The position numbers and the translations under genes were made by a program. Shown here piece by piece: positions 1 to 64,000 of a stretch of 64,000 bases of DNA (positions are counted from its first letter, which is position 1; each line of letters begins with the position of its first letter). The notes under the pieces are model-generated. The model did no database searches, was not told where the DNA came from, and worked only from the letters and a program-made list of their open reading frames with translations. The stretch lies in contig JAOTOM010005152.1 of assembly GCA_034440615.1 (NCBI GenBank), positions 248,001 to 312,000 of the forward strand, written 5' to 3'. Source of the DNA: Ashinkailepas kermadecensis (lineage: Eukaryota > Arthropoda > Thecostraca > Neolepadidae).

Positions 1-63110
<63,110 letters not shown>

Positions 63111-63589
63111 GTGCGTGCGGTGTGCGATGGCCAGCAGCCAACAGGTGTGGCGCCATGCTCGCTGGGCCTGGGAGAATAGAGTGGATCAAACCACTGGACC
63201 GCACACGGATTGCAACTCCCTAACAGATCAGTTTGTTTGTAATTGGCGTAAATGGGAAGATGTTTTCTTCTACTCGCAATGCGATTTTCCGTACAAATGT
63301 GAGATATGCAAACCGAGATACGCACACGCTGAAACTCGGCTCGCTTGTTTGCGGGTTATGAAGCGAGCCTGTTTAGTCGCCGATGCCGTACAGCGTCAGT
63401 ATGGAAGGCGCGGAATAGCTAACTACTACCAGACCATGGGACAGCAACCGTAAGCAACAATTTCCCTACTCGAGGTCTTCTGTTGTCGACTGCGCAACTA
63501 ATTATTGTCTGCAGCAACGTGAATACGAATAGAGTATTGGTTATTCCTGGAGTCGGTAAGATGGGGCGAGGCGGAGAGATTGCGCCGAG

Positions 63590-63825
63590 CTCACGGTATC
63601 GCCAGGTCTCGCCATGGTGGATGCCGTGCACTCAGCGCGTTGTGGGTTAGGTCGCCCCTGGTGAGCACATTGTGCCCTCTGAAATGGCACTCGTCAACGA
63701 TTAACCTGTCATGCACCGGATCACCTAAAGCCCAACCGGTGTGTCGTCTTCTTGATAAAATACAAGCATCTAGGGATGGTTTTGCGATACTGCATGTTGG
63801 AGAGTCAACCATATTACACTGCACA
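63590..63825 (-). pseudogene. possible PIF1/Helitron helicase fragment
   Basis: A - frame reads SPTCSIAKPSLDACILSRRR and later DRLIVDECHFRGHNVL, which resembles the S.TC.I.K.S..A..L ... LI(V/I).DE stretch (Walker B) of Helitron PIF1-like helicases. It is only ~75 residues long and the resemblance is short, so this is tentative. Confidence 0.3.
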
Positions 63826-64000
63826 TGGTGGTGGTGTTTTTCGTAGCACCCCTTTGTAGGCCTGCACTTTGATTTGTTAATATGTCTCGGATGTAGGAAT
63901 AAGGAAAGTAAGATAGATATCTGCTTTTCACCGAACTCGAGGCCTAAAATTTGGAAGGAATACCTGTATGAATGTTTTTGTTCCCGTAAGGTGATATGAT

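Noticed and set aside
63111..63453. Read-through continuation of exon 21 as terminal coding sequence
   Set aside because: The frame remains open but the composition and residues lose coiled-coil character and do not resemble the conserved family C-terminus, while GAGAG|GTGCGT is a good donor.

Overview
This is a eukaryotic genomic window with no sign of prokaryotic organisation. Twenty-one small exons on the + strand, with GT/AG borders and matching splice phases, spell most of one gene. Its introns are full of retrotransposon remains, minisatellites and AT microsatellites. The content (Penelope-like element with GIY-YIG nuclease, RNase H-bearing I-like LINEs, a Helitron relic with a DUF6570-type domain, tRNA-derived SINEs) suggests an invertebrate, perhaps a crustacean such as a barnacle. 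That placement is an inference and not secure.

The host gene encodes a cilia- and flagella-associated protein of the CFAP43/CFAP44 family, the tether/tether-head proteins of axonemal inner dynein arm f. CFAP44 is my better guess. Exons 1-4 (1-1628) carry the end of the WD40 part. Exons 5-8 (2663-6613) begin the coiled-coil half. A 37-kb intron follows (6614-43877). Exons 9-21 (43878-63110) carry the remaining coiled coils almost to the C-terminus. The 5' half of the gene and the last exon or exons lie outside the window. Exon-exon phases agree throughout apart from one uncertain linker exon near 57 kb and the exact start of exon 2, so the gene looks functional.

The giant intron is a transposon sink. 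From left to right it holds two SINE families (the copies lie in several introns), a hammerhead-like Penelope terminus (9.15 kb), two 1.2-kb direct repeats (9.9-11.2 and 18.9-20.2 kb), a 33-bp minisatellite (12.5-13.1 kb), and an I-like LINE on + with a 15-bp target-site duplication (13208-18849). Next comes a 113-bp-arm palindrome around (TA)n (20.04-20.37 kb). A Penelope-like element on - (20.6-28.9 kb) is split by a second, nearly intact I-like LINE on - (22201-28607). After these come a 38-bp minisatellite (33.8-34.3 kb), a possible solo LTR (35.1-35.5 kb), a degraded Helitron-type Rep ORF on - (38.1-40.8 kb) and a second Penelope relic on - (42.4-43.5 kb). A further nested pair of LINE relics sits in intron 11 (47.9-49.9 kb).

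The most unusual observation concerns how the host gene changes next to its own splice sites. The tail of exon 17 has been tandemly copied into the following intron. One copy is a 63-nt, phase-0/phase-0 unit with its own AG and GT, which would add exactly 21 residues (three heptads) of coiled coil. A SINE with a perfect 15-bp target-site duplication has landed in the same array. A degenerate 37-bp minisatellite after exon 13 appears to have grown out of the exon end itself. Short minisatellites also sit directly before exons 5 and 9.
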